Below are positions 40,725 through 49,571 of a stretch of DNA of 64,000 nucleotides, piece by piece. The notes beneath the pieces were generated by a model. That model searched no databases. It saw only the letters and a list, made by a program, of their open reading frames with translations, and had not been told where the DNA came from. Origin of the DNA: an uncultured Oscillospiraceae bacterium. GTDB lineage: Bacteria > Bacillota_A > Clostridia > Oscillospirales > Acutalibacteraceae. A program made the translations under genes and the position numbers. Where the stretch lies: positions 1 to 64,000 of the forward strand of contig CAJUTL010000005.1 in assembly GCA_910589395.1 (NCBI GenBank), written 5' to 3'. The first letter of the stretch is position 1; each line of letters begins with the position of its first letter.

Positions 40725-41539
40725 AAAAAGCGATCACAAGGCTCTATACCTTTCTGATCTTTCTGTTCCTGTACGCGCCCATTCTGGTGCTGATGGTTTT
40801 TTCCTTCAATGATACCGAAACCTCCAGCCGCACGGTGTGGAGCGGTTTTTCCCTGCGCTGGTATCAAAAGCTGTTTGAGGATCGCTTGATTTTAGAGGCC
40901 CTCCGGAACACGCTGATCATCGCGGTGATCGCGGCGGCTGCTGCCACCGTTCTCGGCACAGTGGCGGCAGTAGGTATCAATTCCATGAAAAAGCTGCCCC
41001 GGCGGGTGATGATGAACATTACGAATTTCCCCATGGTGAATCCGGAGATCGTTACCGGCGTTTCCTTGATGCTGCTGTTTGTTTTTGCGGTGGGGCTGTT
41101 TGGCGGCAGGTCTCTGGGTATGGCTTCTCTGATCGCCGCCCATATCACCTTCTGCCTGCCCTATGTGATCCTTTCCGTGCTGCCGAAGCTGCGGCAGATG
41201 AACCCGAATTTGTATGAAGCGGCTCAAGACCTGGGCTGTCCGCCGGTGCGGGCCTTTTTCAAGGTGGTGCTGCCGGAGATTGCCCCCGGCATCGTTACCG
41301 GTATGATCATGGCCTTTACCCTGTCCATCGATGATTTTGTCATCAGCTATTTTACCAGCGGCACCACCCAGACGCTGCCAATTTACATTTACTCCATGAC
41401 CAGAAAGCGGGTCAGCCCGGAAATCAACGCCCTGTCCACCGTGCTGTTTGCGGTGGTGATGGTGCTGCTCATCGTGGTCAATGTCCGGCAGTCAAAGGAC
41501 AAAGGTGTGCCCGCGGCGGAGAAGGAGGAAAGCTTATGA
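40721..41539 (+). CDS. potC: Spermidine/putrescine ABC transporter, permease PotC
   Basis: 272 residues, six membrane helices (FLIFLFLYAPILVLMVFSFN first, as in PotC). EAA motif YEAAQDLGCPPVRAFFKVVLPEIAPGIVTG. Overlaps potB and potD by ATGA. Confidence 0.93.
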   Translation: MKKAITRLYTFLIFLFLYAPILVLMVFSFNDTETSSRTVWSGFSLRWYQKLFEDRLILEALRNTLIIAVIAAAAATVLGTVAAVGINSMKKLPRRVMMNITNFPMVNPEIVTGVSLMLLFVFAVGLFGGRSLGMASLIAAHITFCLPYVILSVLPKLRQMNPNLYEAAQDLGCPPVRAFFKVVLPEIAPGIVTGMIMAFTLSIDDFVISYFTSGTTQTLPIYIYSMTRKRVSPEINALSTVLFAVVMVLLIVVNVRQSKDKGVPAAEKEESL

Positions 41540-42708
41540 AGCAGTTTTTTTCCTGTTTTTTTTCCCTGCTCCTGCTGCTGTACTGCGGCTTTGCTGCCTC
41601 TGCGGAGGAGCTTGATACCGATGTGATTTTGAATGTCTATAACTGGGGCGAGTATATCGCCAACGGCACGGACGGCTCCCTGGACGTAAACGCCGAATTC
41701 ACCCGGCGCACGGGGATCCGAGTGAACTACACCACCTTTGACAGCAATGAATCCCTGTATTCCAAGCTGGCAGGCGGCGGGGCGGATTACGATGTGATCT
41801 TCCCTTCGGAATATATGGTCTCCAAGCTCATTCAGGAGGATAGGCTGGCGGAGCTGGATTTTGAGAATATTCCGAATTTTCAGTATATCGATGAGCAGTT
41901 TCGGGACCCCGCCTACGATCCCGGCAGCCGGCATTCCGTGCCCTATACCTGGGGCGTGGTGGGGATATTTTATAACAGGGACTATGTGGAAAAGGAAGTA
42001 ACCGGCTGGGATATCCTGTGGGATACGGATTACGCGGGAAAGATCCTGATGTTTGATAACCCCCGGGACGCCTTTGCCATTGCCCAATTCCGGCTGGAGC
42101 AGTCTGTCAACAGCACCGATCCGGAGGAATGGGAGGCGGCCGCGGCGCTGCTGAAGGAACAGAAGCCTCTGGTACAGGGCTATTATATGGATCAGATTTT
42201 TGACAAAATGGAAAGCGGAGAAGCCTGGATCGCCCCGTATTATGCGGGAGACGCCGCCATTCTGGTGGATAACAGCGACAGCATCGATTTTGTTGTGCCG
42301 AAGGAGGGCACAAACTTCTTTGTGGACGCCGCCTGTGTTCCCGTTACCTCCAGCCACAAGCGGGAGGCGGAGGAATACATCAATTTCCTTTGTGATCCGG
42401 AAATTGCCGGGGCCAATATGGACTATGTAGGGTATTCCACCCCGGAAACCGCCGCCAAGGAATACATTGACCCGGAGATGGTAAACAGCCTCGTTCATTA
42501 CCCCGACAGTGAGATCCTGAAAAACACGGAAGCGTTTGTCAATTTACCGGAAAACATCAGTAAGCTGGCGGACACCCTTTGGGCGGAAGTAAAAATGGGC
42601 GGCCCCGGAGAAGCGATTGTGCTGGTGCTGATCATTTTGGGCTTTTTAGCGGTATATCTTGCTATCATTTTCTATAAGCGGAGAAAGCGGAAGCGGGAAC
42701 TGACTTGA
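41536..42708 (+). CDS. potD: Spermidine/putrescine-binding protein PotD with C-terminal membrane anchor
   Basis: 390 residues. Signal peptide MKQFFSCFFSLLLLLYCGFAASAEE, then a PotD-type binding domain: VILNVYNWGEYIAN, YDVIFPSEYMVSKLI, YTWGVVGIFYNRDYV, GEAWIAPYYAGDAAILV. There is no lipobox. Instead a second membrane helix lies at the very C-terminus (EAIVLVLIILGFLAVYLAIIFY) followed by a basic tail KRRKRKRE, so the protein is tethered by its C-terminus. That differs from the lipoprotein anchoring usual in Gram-positive binding proteins. Confidence 0.93.
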   Translation: MKQFFSCFFSLLLLLYCGFAASAEELDTDVILNVYNWGEYIANGTDGSLDVNAEFTRRTGIRVNYTTFDSNESLYSKLAGGGADYDVIFPSEYMVSKLIQEDRLAELDFENIPNFQYIDEQFRDPAYDPGSRHSVPYTWGVVGIFYNRDYVEKEVTGWDILWDTDYAGKILMFDNPRDAFAIAQFRLEQSVNSTDPEEWEAAAALLKEQKPLVQGYYMDQIFDKMESGEAWIAPYYAGDAAILVDNSDSIDFVVPKEGTNFFVDAACVPVTSSHKREAEEYINFLCDPEIAGANMDYVGYSTPETAAKEYIDPEMVNSLVHYPDSEILKNTEAFVNLPENISKLADTLWAEVKMGGPGEAIVLVLIILGFLAVYLAIIFYKRRKRKRELT

Positions 42709-43200
42709 TTCCCCTGAAAAGCTTATTTGCTTTACACGCCTTGGAAGCAGCCGTTGCAAAACGTCAAATTTGCAACGGCTGCGCTGCACAGCAGCGCCGA
42801 AAGCGATAGCTTTCGGGCATAATGAGCAATGATGAATTAGCAATTATAAGGGCGAGGACAAAATAGTAGATTATAGTTTAGCATCTACTCTTGGCGCCCC
42901 TGAAAGGGGAGCTGTCACGGCGAAGCCGTGACCGAGGGGTTCTTGCCGGAAAGTTGGTAAAACGTAGGTTTTATATGATTTTCCAGCGAGCTGGAACCCT
43001 TCCACCACGCAAAGCATGGTCCCCCTCCCCTTTCAGGGGAGGCAAGGGGTTAGTGCTATTCGTTAGTCAGTTAAATTCCAATTTATCAAACCAATCTTTT
43101 GCCCTTAATTGCTCATTTCTCATTGCTCATTCCTCATTTTTGTTGGGCGGCGCACTGCTTTTACAGAGCCTATGAAGCGAACAGCTTTCCGTACAAGGCA
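42709..43200. repeat. Intergenic repeat island 6
   Basis: No gene. A CGTTGCAAA/TTTGCAACG hairpin near 42751-42781, AATGAGCAATGA words, a full CCCCTGAAAGGGGAG element (42885-43060) and the tail GTGCTATTCGTTAGTCAG shared with 47360. Confidence 0.78.
42885..43060. repeat. CCCCTGAAAGGGGAG element, copy B2
   Basis: Reads TACTCTTGGCGCCCCTGAAAGG at the left and CCCCTTTCAGGGGAGGCAAGG at the right, with GTCACGGCGAAGCCGTGAC and CCAGCGAGCTGG palindromes inside. Same architecture as 12296-12480. Confidence 0.82.
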
Positions 43201-43239
43201 AATTTTTTGATTTTTCACAAAGAAATTTTGCAAAACCCC

Positions 43240-43267
43240 TTTACTTTTCCTGTACGTATGCTATAAT
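43240..43267 (+). promoter_or_regulatory. Promoter of the ABC exporter operon
   Basis: TTTACT, 16-bp spacer, TATAAT; about 170 nt of leader precede the first gene. Confidence 0.6.
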
Positions 43268-43307
43268 GCGCAAAGCCTGAAAACATTTTGTGAAAGCAAA
43301 ATGGGCG

Positions 43308-43410
43308 GGGCTTCTTTGAAAATGGAGAAGATATGGAATTTTTGTCCGGAAGGCGGTGCTTTCGGATAGAAAAGCAATATTTGCGATTTTCAAAGAAGCC
43401 CTTATTTTAT
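43308..43410 (+). promoter_or_regulatory. Candidate transcription attenuator enclosing a leader peptide
   Basis: GGGCTTCTTTGAAAAT (43308-43323) and ATTTTCAAAGAAGCCC (43386-43401) are a perfect 16-bp inverted repeat, with TTATTTTATG directly after. The enclosed 60 nt hold the leader ORF at 43322-43369 and an inner stem around TCCGGAAG/CTTTCGGA. The layout fits ribosome-mediated attenuation, as known for bmrCD of B. subtilis. Confidence 0.6.
43322..43369 (+). CDS. Leader peptide of the ABC exporter operon
   Basis: 15 codons reading MEKIWNFCPEGGAFG then TAG. It lies wholly within the loop of a 16-bp inverted repeat that ends in a T-rich stretch, between the promoter and the first ABC gene. Its ribosome binding site is weak (GGGCGGGGC, inside the left arm). 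It overlaps no other gene. That it is translated is a prediction. Confidence 0.5.
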   Translation: MEKIWNFCPEGGAFG

Positions 43411-43439
43411 GATTCCTTTTGTGAAAAAGGAGGGGTTTT

Positions 43440-45224
43440 ATGTTTCAGTTGAAATGGCTTTGGGCGAGAATGAAGGGCTTTCGGAAGCGCTACATTTTCG
43501 CGCTTTGCTCCACCGTGCTGCTTTCCATGCTGTCCCTGGGAAATTCGGTGATCACGGCAAGCATCATGGATCTGGTGTTTGATCCCTTGCAGGCCACCGG
43601 GGTGGTGACGGAGGAAATCAAATCCCAGCTTGTGGTGCTGGTGGCGGTGCTGATCGGATTTACACTGTTCCGAACCGGCTTTGGCTATTTCTCGGTGATG
43701 ACCTATGAGGGCTGTTCCCAAAAGCTGATCTACGGACTTCGCCGGGATCTGTACAAAAACATGCAGGAGCAAGATCAGGCCTTTTACAGCCGGAACCGCA
43801 CCGGTGACCTGATGACCCGTCTTACCGGCGATATGGACATGATCCGCTTTATGGTGGCTTGGGTCATTCGCCAGCTGATCGACTGCGCCTTTATGTTCCT
43901 CACTGCTTCTATCGTATTCCTTGTTACGGATTGGCTGTTTGCTTTGAGCATGCTGGCGGTAACGCCGATCATCTTTGGCTTGACCTACCTTTTCTCCAAG
44001 CGGGTGCACCCCTTGTATGTGGAGCTGCGGGAAAAGCTTTCCCGGCTGAACACCGCCGCCCAGGAGAATATTTCCGGAAACCGGGTAGTGAAGGCCTTTG
44101 CCCGGGAGGATTATGAGATCCGGCGCTTTGATGAGAAAAACCGGGAGTATAAGGAGGCCAACAAAAACGCTTCCCTGATGTGGCTGAAATTCAGCCCTTA
44201 TATCGACACGCTGTCTCAGTCCCTTTCCATTGCCGTGCTGCTGGTGGGCGGCGGCTTTCTTATCAGCGGGCGCATTACCATCGGCACTTTTACACTATTT
44301 AACGCCCTGACCTGGACGCTGACAAATCCCATGCGAATGCTGGGAATGCACTTAAACGATCTGCAAAGGTTTTTTGCCAGCGCCGGAAAGATCATTGAGC
44401 TGTACTATGCGAAATCCACCATTGCCAGTCGTCAGGACGCCGTAAAGCCGAAGGAAAGGGTGAAGGGAGAGATCTGCTTCCGAAACGCGGGGCTGACTCT
44501 CCATGGAACCCAGGTGCTGCGGAATATTGACCTTTCCATCAAGCCCGGCGAAACCGTGGCCATCATGGGCCCCACCGGCGCGGGGAAAACTTCCCTCATT
44601 AGCCTGATCCCCCGGTTTTCTGATGTTTCCGAGGGAGAGGTCACGCTGGACGGCGTGCCGGTGAACCGGTATGATCTTCGCAGCCTTCGCTCCTCCATCG
44701 GTATCGCCACCCAGGAGGTATTCCTGTTCTCCGATACGGTGGACGGAAATATTGCCTATGGTAATACAAAGCTTTCGGAGGAAGAGGTAAAGCGGTACGC
44801 GAAAATGGCGGATGTGGACTTTGCCGAAAAGCTGCCGGAGGGCTTTGATACGGTGATCGGCGAGCGTGGCACCGGGCTTTCCGGCGGCCAGAAGCAGCGT
44901 ATCGCTTTAGCGCGGGCCTTGGCAGTGCGGCCTTCTGTGCTGATTTTGGACGATACCACCAGCGCGGTGGACCTGGAAACGGAAAAGTATATTCAGGAGC
45001 AGCTGGCAAGCCTGGATTTCCCCTGTACGAAGGTTATAGTGGCCCAGCGGATCTCCACCACCAAACGGGCGGATAAAGTAGTGGTCATTGAAAACGGCGC
45101 CATTACCGAAATCGGCACTCATGCGGAGCTTTCTCAGAAGCCCGGCTACTATCGGGAGGTATTCCTGCTGCAAAACGGCAGCAGTGAAGAAGAAGCAGGG
45201 CTCGAAACAGGAAAGGGGGAATAA
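43440..45224 (+). CDS. ABC exporter half-transporter with degenerate Walker B (BmrC-like)
   Basis: 594 residues: an N-terminal six-helix exporter domain, then an ATPase domain with Walker A GPTGAGKTS (about residue 378), signature LSGGQKQRIALARALA, and Walker B VLILDDTTSAVD. The catalytic Glu after Walker B is replaced by Asp (LDD), the mark of the non-catalytic half of a heterodimeric exporter. AAGGAGG precedes the ATG. Its partner follows after 3 bp. In B. subtilis the BmrCD type exports drugs and is induced by translation inhibitors. Confidence 0.93.
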   Translation: MFQLKWLWARMKGFRKRYIFALCSTVLLSMLSLGNSVITASIMDLVFDPLQATGVVTEEIKSQLVVLVAVLIGFTLFRTGFGYFSVMTYEGCSQKLIYGLRRDLYKNMQEQDQAFYSRNRTGDLMTRLTGDMDMIRFMVAWVIRQLIDCAFMFLTASIVFLVTDWLFALSMLAVTPIIFGLTYLFSKRVHPLYVELREKLSRLNTAAQENISGNRVVKAFAREDYEIRRFDEKNREYKEANKNASLMWLKFSPYIDTLSQSLSIAVLLVGGGFLISGRITIGTFTLFNALTWTLTNPMRMLGMHLNDLQRFFASAGKIIELYYAKSTIASRQDAVKPKERVKGEICFRNAGLTLHGTQVLRNIDLSIKPGETVAIMGPTGAGKTSLISLIPRFSDVSEGEVTLDGVPVNRYDLRSLRSSIGIATQEVFLFSDTVDGNIAYGNTKLSEEEVKRYAKMADVDFAEKLPEGFDTVIGERGTGLSGGQKQRIALARALAVRPSVLILDDTTSAVDLETEKYIQEQLASLDFPCTKVIVAQRISTTKRADKVVVIENGAITEIGTHAELSQKPGYYREVFLLQNGSSEEEAGLETGKGE

Positions 45225-45227
45225 CAG

Positions 45228-46997
45228 ATGGCGAGAAACAGATTTGATGTGGATGAAAACCTCGAAACTCCGTTTAATATCAAGCACCTTCTGCGGGCGG
45301 GCTCCTACATTGGCCGCCACAAGAAGAAAATGATCCTGGCTCTGCTGTATTCTGCTATTTCCGCCGCCGCGGCGCTGTTAGGCCCGCTGCTCATTCAGCG
45401 GAGCATCAATGTGTCCGTTCCCAATCGGGATTACGGCGAGCTGGTGCTGCTGGCCTTCGTAATGCTCGGCGCGATTCTGGTTTCCGTCCTGTTTTCCAGG
45501 GTGCGCTCCAAATACATGATCGAGGTGGGGCAGGAGATCATTTACGATATCCGCAAGGATCTCTTTGAGCACCTGCAAAAGCTGCCCTTCCAGTTCTATG
45601 ACGACAGGCCTCACGGCAAGATTCTGACCAGGGTGATAAACTATATCAACAGCGTATCAGACGCGCTTTCCAACGGCATTATCAATTTTGTGCTGGAGAT
45701 CTTCAACCTGATCCTGATCGCCGTGTTCATGCTGCTGTGTGATGTTAGACTGTCGCTGGTGGTCATGGCTGGCGTTCCGCTGCTGGCGGTGGTGGTATTC
45801 CTGGTAAAGCCCGCCCAGCGCCGGGCCTGGCAGGACAATTCCAATAAGAATTCCAACCTGAACGCCTACCTCCATGAGAGCCTGGACGGCATGAAGATCA
45901 CCCAGGCCTTTATCCGGGAAGAGGAAAACGCCGAAATTTATGACCGCTTGAATCAGAACTGCAAGCGCACCTGGATGAAGGCGCAGTATACCTCCAACTT
46001 GATCTGGCTTTCCGTGGACAACATCTCTACCTGGGTGGTGGGGGCCATGTACCTTACCGGGCTGATGATGCTGGGGCCCCAGGTGCAGATCGGTACGCTG
46101 ATCGCCCTGGCCTCTTACGCCTGGCGGTTCTGGCAGCCGATTTTGAACCTTTCCAACCTTTACAATACCTTCATCAATGCCGTGGCCTATCTGGAGCGCA
46201 TCTTTGAAATGATGGACGAACCCGTTACGGTAGACGACGCGCCCGATGCCGTGGAGCTGCCGCCTATCAGCGGTGCGGTAAAGTTTGACGATGTGACCTT
46301 CTCCTACGACGGTTCCATCAATGTGCTGGAGCATTTTGACCTGGAGGTGGCTCCCGGGGAATCCATTGCCCTGGTAGGCCCCACCGGCGCGGGAAAGACC
46401 ACCGTGGTCAACCTGCTTTCCCGGTTTTACAATATCAACGAGGGCAAAGTACTGCTGGACGACCACGATATCGCGGGGGCAACACTGCATTCCCTGCGCT
46501 CCCAAATGGGCATCATGCTGCAGGACAGCTTCATCTTTTCCGGCACCATTATGGATAATATCCGCTATGGCAGGCTGGACGCTACAGACGAGGAGGTCAT
46601 TGCCGCCGCCAAAACGGTGTGTGCCCATGAGTTTATTAGCCAGATGGAGGACGGCTACTACACCCAGGTAAACGAACGGGGTTCCCGGCTTTCCCAGGGC
46701 CAGAAGCAGCTGGTGGCCTTTGCGCGTACCCTGCTTTCCGACCCGCGCATTTTGGTGCTGGACGAAGCCACCTCTTCCATCGACGCAAAAACCGAGCGGC
46801 TTTTGCAGGAAGGCCTGCAGGCCCTGCTGAAAGGGCGCACCTCCTTTATCATCGCCCACCGGCTTTCCACCATTAAAAACTGCGACCGCATTCTCTATAT
46901 TTCCGATAAGGGCATCGCGGAAATGGGAAGCCATGAAAAGCTTTTAGAGCAGAAGGGGAAATACTACCAGCTCTATACCGCCCAGGTAGAGGACTGA
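45228..46997 (+). CDS. ABC exporter half-transporter with canonical catalytic site (BmrD-like)
   Basis: 589 residues. Six-helix exporter domain, then Walker A GPTGAGKTT, signature LSQGQKQLVAFARTLL (second Gly of LSGGQ replaced by Gln), and Walker B ILVLDEATSSID with the catalytic Glu present, plus H-loop IAHRLSTI. Together with the preceding gene it forms a heterodimer with one degenerate and one active ATP site. GGGGGAATAACAG precedes the ATG. Confidence 0.93.
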   Translation: MARNRFDVDENLETPFNIKHLLRAGSYIGRHKKKMILALLYSAISAAAALLGPLLIQRSINVSVPNRDYGELVLLAFVMLGAILVSVLFSRVRSKYMIEVGQEIIYDIRKDLFEHLQKLPFQFYDDRPHGKILTRVINYINSVSDALSNGIINFVLEIFNLILIAVFMLLCDVRLSLVVMAGVPLLAVVVFLVKPAQRRAWQDNSNKNSNLNAYLHESLDGMKITQAFIREEENAEIYDRLNQNCKRTWMKAQYTSNLIWLSVDNISTWVVGAMYLTGLMMLGPQVQIGTLIALASYAWRFWQPILNLSNLYNTFINAVAYLERIFEMMDEPVTVDDAPDAVELPPISGAVKFDDVTFSYDGSINVLEHFDLEVAPGESIALVGPTGAGKTTVVNLLSRFYNINEGKVLLDDHDIAGATLHSLRSQMGIMLQDSFIFSGTIMDNIRYGRLDATDEEVIAAAKTVCAHEFISQMEDGYYTQVNERGSRLSQGQKQLVAFARTLLSDPRILVLDEATSSIDAKTERLLQEGLQALLKGRTSFIIAHRLSTIKNCDRILYISDKGIAEMGSHEKLLEQKGKYYQLYTAQVED

Positions 46998-47035
46998 CAG
47001 GAACTCGGTTTTTGAAAATTAATTCTCTGCTATGA

Positions 47036-47076
47036 AAACGCTCCCTGAACCAAAATTTGGTTCAGGGAGCGTTGGT
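47036..47076 (+). terminator. Intrinsic terminator after the ABC exporter
   Basis: AACGCTCCCTGAACCAAA and TTTGGTTCAGGGAGCGTT, an almost loop-less perfect palindrome. It lacks a long T-run, so it may be weak. Confidence 0.75.
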
Positions 47077-47119
47077 GTTTCAATCAAAATAAATTGTAGT
47101 TTTACACACAGTTCCCTCC

Positions 47120-47214
47120 TGTCATTCTGAGGAACGAAGTGACGAAGAATCTCGTCCTTTATTGTCTGAGTAAAGAACTGAAGAACGAGATTCTTCACTT
47201 CGTTCAGAATGACA
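47120..47214. repeat. TGTCATTCTGAG inverted repeat, copy A6
   Basis: TGTCATTCTGAGGAACGAAG left, TTCGTTCAGAATGACA right, GAAGAATCTCGTCC and ACGAGATTCTTCAC nested. Confidence 0.9.
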
Positions 47215-47266
47215 AAAGGAAGGCCAGCGGGTAACCGTAAAATTGTAGTTTGGCACACACTCTTGG

Positions 47267-47350
47267 CTTTCTCGCCTGTCGGCTCGGGTGCAATGCGCCA
47301 AGAAAGCTATAGCTTTCTGCGCTTTGCACCCGAGCCGACAGGCGAGAAAG
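47267..47350. repeat. Long inverted repeat with 27-bp perfect arms
   Basis: Left arm 47267-47293 (begins CTTTCTCGCCTGTCGGCTCG) and right arm 47324-47350 (ends CGAGCCGACAGGCGAGAAAG) are exact complements. The loop holds the 18-bp palindrome AGAAAGCTATAGCTTTCT, also present at 12526-12543. The flanks (CTCTTGGC left, GGCAAGGGGTTAG right) equal those of the CCCCTGAAAGGGGAG element, so this looks like the same frame with a different core. Confidence 0.88.
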
Positions 47351-47506
47351 GCAAGGGGTTAGTGCTATTCGTTAGTCAGTTAAATTCCAATTTATCGAAC
47401 AGTTCCCCACTGTCATTCTGAGGAGCGCAGAAAGCGATAGCTTTCCTGACGAAAAATCTTGCTCTTTGCCCTTAATTCCTCATTGCCAATTCCCAATTCA
47501 GGCCTG

Positions 47507-48256
47507 CTACTGAAACTCCGTCATATTGGGCCAGTAGCGCATGGGCATGTTGCCCCGGCGGAGCTTGGGGTTTAGGCGCCCCTCAATGGCGATGGTTTTG
47601 TAAAAGCGCTTCCACAGGGCCCGGTACTTTTCCTCCTCCTCGTCCGGCGGGGGCAGGTCGATGCTGTCCGCCTGAAAAAATTCCCGGCTTCCGTTTTTGC
47701 GGTAGAGAAAGCCCAGCTTGTGGGTTTTGTCATAGATCACCAGGTTCTCTCCGGAGAATCTGTCGCAGAAATGAGAGGCAATGATAGGCAGCACGTTGTT
47801 ATTGGGGGTGATCTCCGCCGCCAGAAATTCTCCCAGGTCGGAAAAGCGCAGGAATTCCACGTGATAGTGAGCTTCATTTTTCAAATACAGCAGCGCCTTG
47901 TTCATGGCGTGTACGTGATCGTTGGCGGCAAGCTTTGTGACCTTCGGGCCATGCTTGTAGCCCAGCAGCAGAAAGCGGAGCATGGTCAGCTCCTTTTCCT
48001 CCATGCAGGTCAGAAAAGCTCTGCGAAGTATGTGGTAGGCCTCCGGGGAGACCTTTTTCGGAATAGACCGTTCCACCCGGCTTGCCAGCTCCGGCACGGT
48101 ATCGATGGCCTTGATAGGAAACAGGGTCTCCTGAGGCTCGTCCAGAGGTTGAATTCCCTGGGGAAGCCGCTTGTCCTGAAAGCATTCTGCCACACAGCAG
48201 AGAAAGCCGGGAAAGGTGCCGTCGTAGCGGTATACTAAATTTGACCTGTCAGACAT
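47507..48256 (-). CDS. Putative DNA metabolism protein, TIGR03915/DUF4130 type
   Basis: 249 residues. LVYRYDGTFPGFLCCVAECF is the family N-terminus; IITPN/ITPNNNVLPIIASHFCDRFSGENLVIYDKTHKLGFLYRKNGSREFFQ is the conserved centre, and RLNPKLRRGNMPMRYWPNMTEF the C-terminus. Such genes nearly always accompany a radical SAM protein, as here, and are called DNA repair or modification factors without biochemical proof. It overlaps the upstream gene by 22 bp. Last gene of the minus-strand operon begun by dinB. Confidence 0.9.
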   Translation of the reverse strand: MSDRSNLVYRYDGTFPGFLCCVAECFQDKRLPQGIQPLDEPQETLFPIKAIDTVPELASRVERSIPKKVSPEAYHILRRAFLTCMEEKELTMLRFLLLGYKHGPKVTKLAANDHVHAMNKALLYLKNEAHYHVEFLRFSDLGEFLAAEITPNNNVLPIIASHFCDRFSGENLVIYDKTHKLGFLYRKNGSREFFQADSIDLPPPDEEEEKYRALWKRFYKTIAIEGRLNPKLRRGNMPMRYWPNMTEFQ

Positions 48257-49533
48257 TTTACATGATCCTCCTTGCTGGGTGAAAACAACGACAACTGCTC
48301 CGGCGGCGCCAAATCCCTCTGGGAAAAGCCCCGTTCACTGACGGCCCCGGCAATAACCGCCGGGTTGTCGGTGGGCAAGGGAGAAATGCTTTTGCCGTTG
48401 CAGACAATGAAGTATTTTGCCCGCTTCAGCACCACGCCCAGCTTTTTCAGGGCGTCGAAATCCAACTTGGCATAGCGCCGGGCGGAGCGGATCCGCTGGG
48501 CGCTTTTTACCCCAATGCCCGGCACCCGCAGCAGCATTTCATAGGGGGCGCGGTTGATCTCCATGGGGAAATGCTCCATATGATTTACCGCCCAGTTGCA
48601 TTTGGGGTCCAGCAGGGGGTTGAAGTCGGGGTGCGCATCGTCCAGAATTTCTCCGGCCTGAAAGCCGTAAAAGCGCAGCAGCCAGTCTGCCTGGTAAAGC
48701 CGGTGCTCCCGCAGCAGAGGCGGAGGCGTGTCTCTGGCCGGAAGGTTCCGGTCGTTGACCATGGGCATATAGGCGGAGAAAAACACCCGCTTCAGGCTGT
48801 ACTTCTTATACAGCCCCTCTGTAAGGGAAAGGATCTGCCGGTCTGTTTCCGGGGAGGCCCCGATGATCATTTGGGTGGATTGGCCCGCCGGTACAAATTT
48901 GGGGGCCGCCCGGTATTTTACCAGGTCGGTGGTATTTTCCCGAATGCCGTCCCGGATCTGCCCCATGGGGGCCAGAATTTTTTCCTTGCTTTTCTGCGGC
49001 GCCAGCAGGGAAAGGCTTTTCTGGGAGGGCAGCTCAATATTTACGCTCATGCGGTCGGCGTAAAAGCCCAGCTGCTCCGTGAGCCGGGGGTTTGCGCCGG
49101 GAATGGCCTTCACGTGTACATAGCCCCAGAAATTTTCCTCCTCCCGCAGCTTTTTCAAGGCTGTAAGCATCAGCTCGCAGGTATGATCCGGGTTTTTCAC
49201 CACCGCCGAGCTGAGAAACAGCCCCTCGATGTAGTTCCGGCGGTAAAACTGAATGGTCAGGCTTACCAGTTCTTCCGGGGTAAAGGTGGCGCGGGGCCCA
49301 TCGAGGGAATGGCGGTTGACGCAGTAGGCGCAGTCATAGGCACAGTCGTTGCTCATCAGCACCTTCAAAAGGGAAATGCACCTGCCGTCTGCGGCAAAGC
49401 TGTGGCAGATCCCGGCCTTTACCGCGTTTCCCAGCTTTCCCGGCTGGCCGGGCCGGTCTACCCCGCTGGAGGTGCAGGCCACGTCATATTTGGCGGCGTC
49501 TGTTAAAATTTCCAGCTTTTCCAGTAATTCCAT
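48235..49533 (-). CDS. Putative DNA modification/repair radical SAM protein (TIGR03916 type)
   Basis: 432 residues from the ATG at 49533, which has GAGGAAC upstream; the longer frame to 49728 is not used. The radical SAM cluster motif is CAYDCAYC (CX3CX2C, about residues 63-70) after FAADGRCISLLKVLMSNDC. The C-terminal part has a helix-hairpin-helix (APYEMLLRVPGIGVKSAQRIRSARRYAKL), a DNA-binding element. Enzymatic reaction unknown. It sits between ridA and the DUF4130 gene in an operon whose promoter carries two LexA boxes, which supports a DNA-damage role. Confidence 0.93.
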   Translation of the reverse strand: MELLEKLEILTDAAKYDVACTSSGVDRPGQPGKLGNAVKAGICHSFAADGRCISLLKVLMSNDCAYDCAYCVNRHSLDGPRATFTPEELVSLTIQFYRRNYIEGLFLSSAVVKNPDHTCELMLTALKKLREEENFWGYVHVKAIPGANPRLTEQLGFYADRMSVNIELPSQKSLSLLAPQKSKEKILAPMGQIRDGIRENTTDLVKYRAAPKFVPAGQSTQMIIGASPETDRQILSLTEGLYKKYSLKRVFFSAYMPMVNDRNLPARDTPPPLLREHRLYQADWLLRFYGFQAGEILDDAHPDFNPLLDPKCNWAVNHMEHFPMEINRAPYEMLLRVPGIGVKSAQRIRSARRYAKLDFDALKKLGVVLKRAKYFIVCNGKSISPLPTDNPAVIAGAVSERGFSQRDLAPPEQLSLFSPSKEDHVKCLTGQI

Positions 49534-49571
49534 GGTTTCGTTCCTCTTTCCGGTGTGGTGCAAGCAAAGGC

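Larger units (their letters stand above)
47080..47506. repeat. Intergenic repeat island 7
   Basis: No gene. TGTCATTCTGAG inverted repeat (47120-47214), a 27-bp-armed palindrome (47267-47350), the shared tail GGCAAGGGGTTAGTGCTATTC and a half copy of the TGTCATTCTGAG repeat (47411-47467). Confidence 0.82.

Noticed and set aside
45657..46934. Long minus-strand ORF opposite the second ABC gene
   Set aside because: Antisense shadow of a conserved ABC exporter; no ribosome binding site.
47036..47076. Palindrome after the ABC genes as an operator
   Set aside because: Its position right after the stop codon and its length fit a transcript-end hairpin better.
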